This document shows, piece by piece, positions 59,063 to 64,000 of a stretch of 64,000 nt of DNA; the stretch's first letter is position 1; the number at the start of each line of letters is the position of its first letter. The position numbers and the translations under genes were made by a program. The notes beneath the pieces were generated by a model. It was not told the DNA's origin. It saw only the letters and a program-made list of their open reading frames with translations, and ran no database searches. The stretch spans positions 31,164 to 95,163 of the forward strand of contig JBFHIW010000008.1 in assembly GCA_041596235.1 (NCBI GenBank). The letters are read 5' to 3'. This DNA is from Seohaeicola sp041596235. Its GTDB lineage: Bacteria; Pseudomonadota; Alphaproteobacteria; Rhodobacterales; Rhodobacteraceae.

Positions 59063-59488
59063 ATGGCCAAGAAACTGATCGGCAAGCTCAAGCTTCAGGT
59101 GAAAGCCGGGCAAGCCAACCCCTCCCCGCCTGTCGGCCCGGCTCTGGGTCAGCGCGGTATCAACATCATGGAATTCTGCAAGGCGTTCAACGCCAAGACT
59201 GCGGATATGGATGCTGGCGCCCCGACCCCTGTCGTGATTTCCTATTATCAGGACAAGTCCTTCACGATGGACATCAAGACGCCGCCCGCGTCTTACTATC
59301 TGAAGAAGGCCGCCAAGGTGCAGTCCGGGTCCAAGACCCCTGGCCGCGCTACTGCAGGCACCGTGACCGTCGCTCAGGTGAAGGAAATCGCCGAAGCGAA
59401 GATGGTCGATCTGAACGCCACCGACGTCGAAGGCGCAATGCAGATCATCCTGGGCTCTGCCCGCTCCATGGGCATCGAGGTGAAGTAA
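59063..59488 (+). CDS. rplK: 50S ribosomal protein L11
   Basis: A 141-residue L11, part of the GTPase-associated centre on 23S rRNA. It starts AKKLIGKLKLQVKAGQANPSPPVGPALGQRGINIMEFCKAFNA; this N-terminal proline-rich stretch is the thiostrepton-site region. The C-terminal RNA-binding domain has the KTPGRATAGTVTVAQV and GSARSMGIEVK blocks. AGGAGAG precedes ATG 59063. The stop TAATG is shared with rplA, so the two are translationally coupled. Confidence 0.97.
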   Translation: MAKKLIGKLKLQVKAGQANPSPPVGPALGQRGINIMEFCKAFNAKTADMDAGAPTPVVISYYQDKSFTMDIKTPPASYYLKKAAKVQSGSKTPGRATAGTVTVAQVKEIAEAKMVDLNATDVEGAMQIILGSARSMGIEVK

Positions 59489-60186
59489 TGGCGAAGTTTG
59501 GAAAACGTACCCGCGCCGCTCGCGAAGCCGTTGCCGGCAAGGAAAACCTGAGCGTTGAAGACGCCGTCAAGCTGATCAAGGCGAATGCCTCGGCCAAGTT
59601 CGACGAAACCGTCGAAATCGCGATGAACCTCGGTGTTGATCCGCGTCACGCCGACCAGATGGTTCGTGGCGTTGTCGGTCTGCCGAACGGCACCGGCAAG
59701 GACGTGCGCGTTGCCGTGTTCGCCCGTGGCGCCAAGGCTGACGAAGCCACCGCCGCAGGTGCTGACATCGTTGGCGCAGAGGACCTGATGGAAACCATCC
59801 TGTCCGGCAAGATCGACTTTGATCGCTGCATCGCGACCCCTGACATGATGCCGGTTGTCGGCCGTCTGGGCAAGGTGCTGGGTCCGCGCAACCTGATGCC
59901 GAACCCCAAGGTCGGAACGGTGACGATGGATGTGGCCACGGCTGTGCAGGCTGCCAAGGGCGGTGAAGTGCAGTTCAAGGTCGAGAAGGCCGGTGTCGTG
60001 CACGCAGGTGTCGGCAAGGTGTCCTTCGACGAGGCGAAACTGGTCGAGAACATCCGCGCATTCGTGGGTGCAGTGTCGCGCGCCAAGCCGACAGGTGCCA
60101 AGGGCGCCTATCTGCGCAAGGTGTCGATCTCGTCGACGATGGGCCCCGGCGTGTCGCTGGATCTGGCCTCGGCCAACGCCGAATAA
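59488..60186 (+). CDS. rplA: 50S ribosomal protein L1
   Basis: A 232-residue L1, the stalk protein at the tRNA exit side and usual repressor of its own operon. Conserved blocks are FDETVEIAMNLGVDPRHADQMVRG, GAEDLMETILSGKIDFDRCIATPDMM, GRLGKVLGPRNLMPNPKVGTV and KGAYLRKVSISSTMGPGV. The first base of ATG 59488 is the last base of the rplK stop. The next gene, rplJ, follows after a 249-base leader. Confidence 0.97.
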   Translation: MAKFGKRTRAAREAVAGKENLSVEDAVKLIKANASAKFDETVEIAMNLGVDPRHADQMVRGVVGLPNGTGKDVRVAVFARGAKADEATAAGADIVGAEDLMETILSGKIDFDRCIATPDMMPVVGRLGKVLGPRNLMPNPKVGTVTMDVATAVQAAKGGEVQFKVEKAGVVHAGVGKVSFDEAKLVENIRAFVGAVSRAKPTGAKGAYLRKVSISSTMGPGVSLDLASANAE

Positions 60187-60435
60187 GAATTCCGCCCCGG
60201 GCCTGGCCCGGGGTCGAATGGCGGGGCCTTCATCGGCCCTGTCCTGTCCGAGACGGAGGGTTCAGGCGAACGCCTGAATAAATCCTTCCTGAGATGGGGA
60301 ACGAGACAACCTGACCGTTGGGTGTGATCCCTCGGGTAGATCTGGCCTCGGGACCCTGAAATTGGACCCGAACGCCCCTTGTTCGCAGGGGGCTAAACTG
60401 AGCCGGGGGGAGACCCCCAAATTTGGAGTGAAACT
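60187..60435 (+). promoter_or_regulatory. rplJ leader (candidate L10-L12 autoregulatory region)
   Basis: A 249-base gap with no ORF. It contains a GC-rich inverted repeat right after rplA (CCCCGGG...CCCGGGG near 60196-60215), a perfect hairpin TTCAGGCG-AA-CGCCTGAA at 60261-60278, and a GGGGG-AGA-CCCCC hairpin at 60406-60418 just before the SD GGAGTG. Such a long structured leader is typical of L10(L12)4 feedback control of rplJL. The exact kink-turn was not identified. Confidence 0.45.
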
Positions 60436-60951
60436 GTGGATAGAGCACAAAAAGAGAAAGTGGTCGAGGAACTCGGCCAGATCTTTGAAAGCTCTGGCGT
60501 TGTGGTCGTAGCCCATTACGCAGGTCTCACGGTTGCCGAGATGCAGGACCTGCGCGCGCGTATGCGCAAAGAGGGTGGGTCCGTCCGCGTCGCCAAGAAC
60601 AAGCTCGCCAAGATCGCCCTTGAAGGGAAGCCTTGCGAAAGCATTGCCGATCTTCTGACGGGCATGACCGTACTGACCTATTCCGAGGACCCCGTGGCAG
60701 CAGCCAAGGTGGCCGAGGACTTCGCCAAGGACAACAAGAAGTTTGAAATCCTTGGCGGGGCTATGGGCAGCACGGCTCTGGACCGGGCCGGTGTCGAAGC
60801 CGTGTCGAAAATGCCGTCGCGCGAGGAGCTTATCGCTTCGATCGTGGGCTGTATTGCGGCACCCGCTGCGAACATCGCCGGTGCGATTGGTGCGCCTGCT
60901 TCGAATATCGCGTCCATCCTGTCCACGATCGAGGACAAGGCGGCTGCGTGA
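60436..60951 (+). CDS. rplJ: 50S ribosomal protein L10
   Basis: A 171-residue L10, the base of the L7/L12 stalk. The opening DRAQKEKVVEELGQIFESSGVVVVAHYAGLTVAEMQDLRARMR is typical, followed by RVAKNKLAKIAL, and a C-terminal helix rich in Ala (AAPAANIAGAIGAPASNIASIL) that carries the L12 dimers. The start codon is GTG 60436 with GGAG upstream. It is co-transcribed with rplL after 69 bases. Confidence 0.96.
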   Translation: MDRAQKEKVVEELGQIFESSGVVVVAHYAGLTVAEMQDLRARMRKEGGSVRVAKNKLAKIALEGKPCESIADLLTGMTVLTYSEDPVAAAKVAEDFAKDNKKFEILGGAMGSTALDRAGVEAVSKMPSREELIASIVGCIAAPAANIAGAIGAPASNIASILSTIEDKAAA

Positions 60952-61020
60952 GCAACCTTTGATCTGCGTGTGGAAAACCCCGCACGTTGGAACACATCTT
61001 AAACGAACGGAAACAGTAAA

Positions 61021-61401
61021 ATGGCTGATCTGAAGAAACTGGCAGAAGAGATCGTTGGTCTGACGCTTCTCGAAGCACAAGAACTGAAAACCATCCTGAA
61101 GGATGAGTACGGCATCGAGCCCGCCGCCGGCGGCGCAGTGATGATGGCTGGCCCCGCCGCTGGTGGCGCTGCCGATGCTGCTGAAGAGCAGACCGAATTC
61201 GACGTCATCCTGAAGGATGCCGGCGCTTCCAAGATCAACGTGATCAAGGAAGTCCGCGCCATCACCGGTCTGGGCCTGAAAGAAGCCAAGGACCTGGTCG
61301 ATGCAGGCGGCAAGGCTGTGAAAGAGCAAGTCTCGAAAGCCGAAGCTGACGACATCAAGGCAAAGCTGGAAGCAGCTGGCGCCACCGTCGAGCTGAAGTA
61401 A
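61021..61401 (+). CDS. rplL: 50S ribosomal protein L7/L12
   Basis: A 126-residue L7/L12. The N-terminal dimer helix (ADLKKLAEEIVGLTLLEAQELKTILKDEYGIEPA) is followed by the flexible Ala/Gly hinge (about 38-55) and the C-terminal factor-binding domain with KEVRAITGLGLKEAKDLVDAGGKAVKEQVSK and the end EAAGATVELK. It recruits EF-Tu, EF-G and other factors. The 237-base gap to rpoB holds two hairpins. Confidence 0.97.
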   Translation: MADLKKLAEEIVGLTLLEAQELKTILKDEYGIEPAAGGAVMMAGPAAGGAADAAEEQTEFDVILKDAGASKINVIKEVRAITGLGLKEAKDLVDAGGKAVKEQVSKAEADDIKAKLEAAGATVELK

Positions 61402-61406
61402 TCGGT

Positions 61407-61461
61407 TCCGGGGAAACCCGGAGATCTGATTTGGCTGGGTCCGGTTTTTCCGGGCCCAGCC
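61407..61461 (+). promoter_or_regulatory. Two hairpins between rplL and rpoB
   Basis: First a 6-bp stem with a GAAA tetraloop (61407-61422). Then a strong 12-bp stem with one G-T pair around a TTTTT loop (61433-61444 with 61450-61461). No U-run follows the second stem, so it is not a plain terminator; it may be an RNase III cleavage site or a partial attenuator, as known in the rplL-rpoB gap of enterobacteria. I see no gene from 61462 to 61638. Confidence 0.55.
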
Positions 61462-61638
61462 TAACCCGTCTCGGAAAGGACTTTCACGGAAGTCTTTTCC
61501 AAGGTGCGGTTCAAGGATCGGGAGGCCTCTGGTGGGACAGGGGCCGCGAATGGATCAGAACAGTCCTGTTTCAAAGAGGTGCGCTGTCGTGGCCCGACGA
61601 CCAGCGTGACCGGAGAGAAACGAAAGGTGACATCGACC

Positions 61639-64000
<2,362 letters not shown>

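Overview
The window is GC-rich DNA from an alphaproteobacterium, almost certainly Rhodobacterales (Roseobacter/Rhodobacter group). The evidence is gene content and order: pckA divergent from chvI-chvG-hprK-rapZ-EIIA-HPr, GcrA, ethylmalonyl-CoA pathway genes, Zur with znuABC, a DUF6473 protein, and tuf / tRNA-Trp / secE-nusG-rplK-rplA-rplJ-rplL-rpoB. The species cannot be named from sequence alone. I see no rRNA, insertion sequence, prophage, integron or CRISPR array. The DNA reads as ordinary chromosome with some lineage-specific accessory genes.

Layout. 1-6.4 kb: 3' end of a rhodanese-type tRNA hydroxylase (trhO), an MFS transporter, a CDP-alcohol phosphatidyltransferase and a glycerol-3-phosphate ABC operon (ugpBAEC). 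6.6-9.9 kb: zinc uptake, with znuA divergent from zur-znuC-znuB over two perfect Zur palindromes. 10-16.3 kb: adenine deaminase, then a fatty-acid operon (FadJ-like bifunctional enzyme and two acyl-CoA dehydrogenase subunits). 16.5-22.8 kb: GcrA, an ABC-2 permease, argD-argF, a Pit phosphate transporter and a NUDIX hydrolase. 23-30.5 kb: HrpB helicase, MeaB, a BKACE enzyme, a membrane bis-heme protein paired with a Tat-exported dioxygenase-like protein, and methylsuccinyl-CoA dehydrogenase (mcd). 30.6-36 kb is the most accessory part: a TauE-like exporter, an XRE regulator, an AT-rich gap, a LysR-like regulator with an unfamiliar C-terminal domain, a GNAT-like protein, a flavin hydroxylase with a DUF2783 partner, and a decayed LuxR regulator. 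36-43.5 kb: pckA, ChvI/ChvG, the nitrogen-type PTS remnant and an acyltransferase. 43.5-49.8 kb: hydroxybutyryl-CoA dehydrogenase, DUF6473, etfBA, cobalamin adenosyltransferase, a HIG1-type small membrane protein, an SDR and an SH3 protein. 49.9-54.5 kb: parC, a P450 and a lipoprotein. 54.6-64 kb: tuf, a GSCFA/SGNH gene pair, tRNA-Trp, and the secE to rpoB series; rpoB runs off the end.

The genes fit a heterotrophic marine-type lifestyle. Fatty-acyl and C2 carbon enter through acyl-CoA dehydrogenases (electrons via EtfAB) and the ethylmalonyl-CoA pathway (Mcd, with MeaB and the adenosyltransferase serving B12-dependent mutases), and leave to gluconeogenesis through PckA. A DNA motif shared by the pckA and mcd upstream regions suggests one regulator for both.

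The best candidates for something undescribed are: (1) an intergenic repeat placed immediately after stop codons, with two hairpins whose stems differ in sequence but keep pairing; (2) a LysR-like/GNAT-like pair with a 17-nt palindrome and an SD-sequestering hairpin between the genes; (3) an arginine-codon-rich mini-ORF upstream of argD; (4) a bis-heme membrane protein coupled to a dioxygenase-like Tat protein that seems to lack the usual tyrosine ligands.
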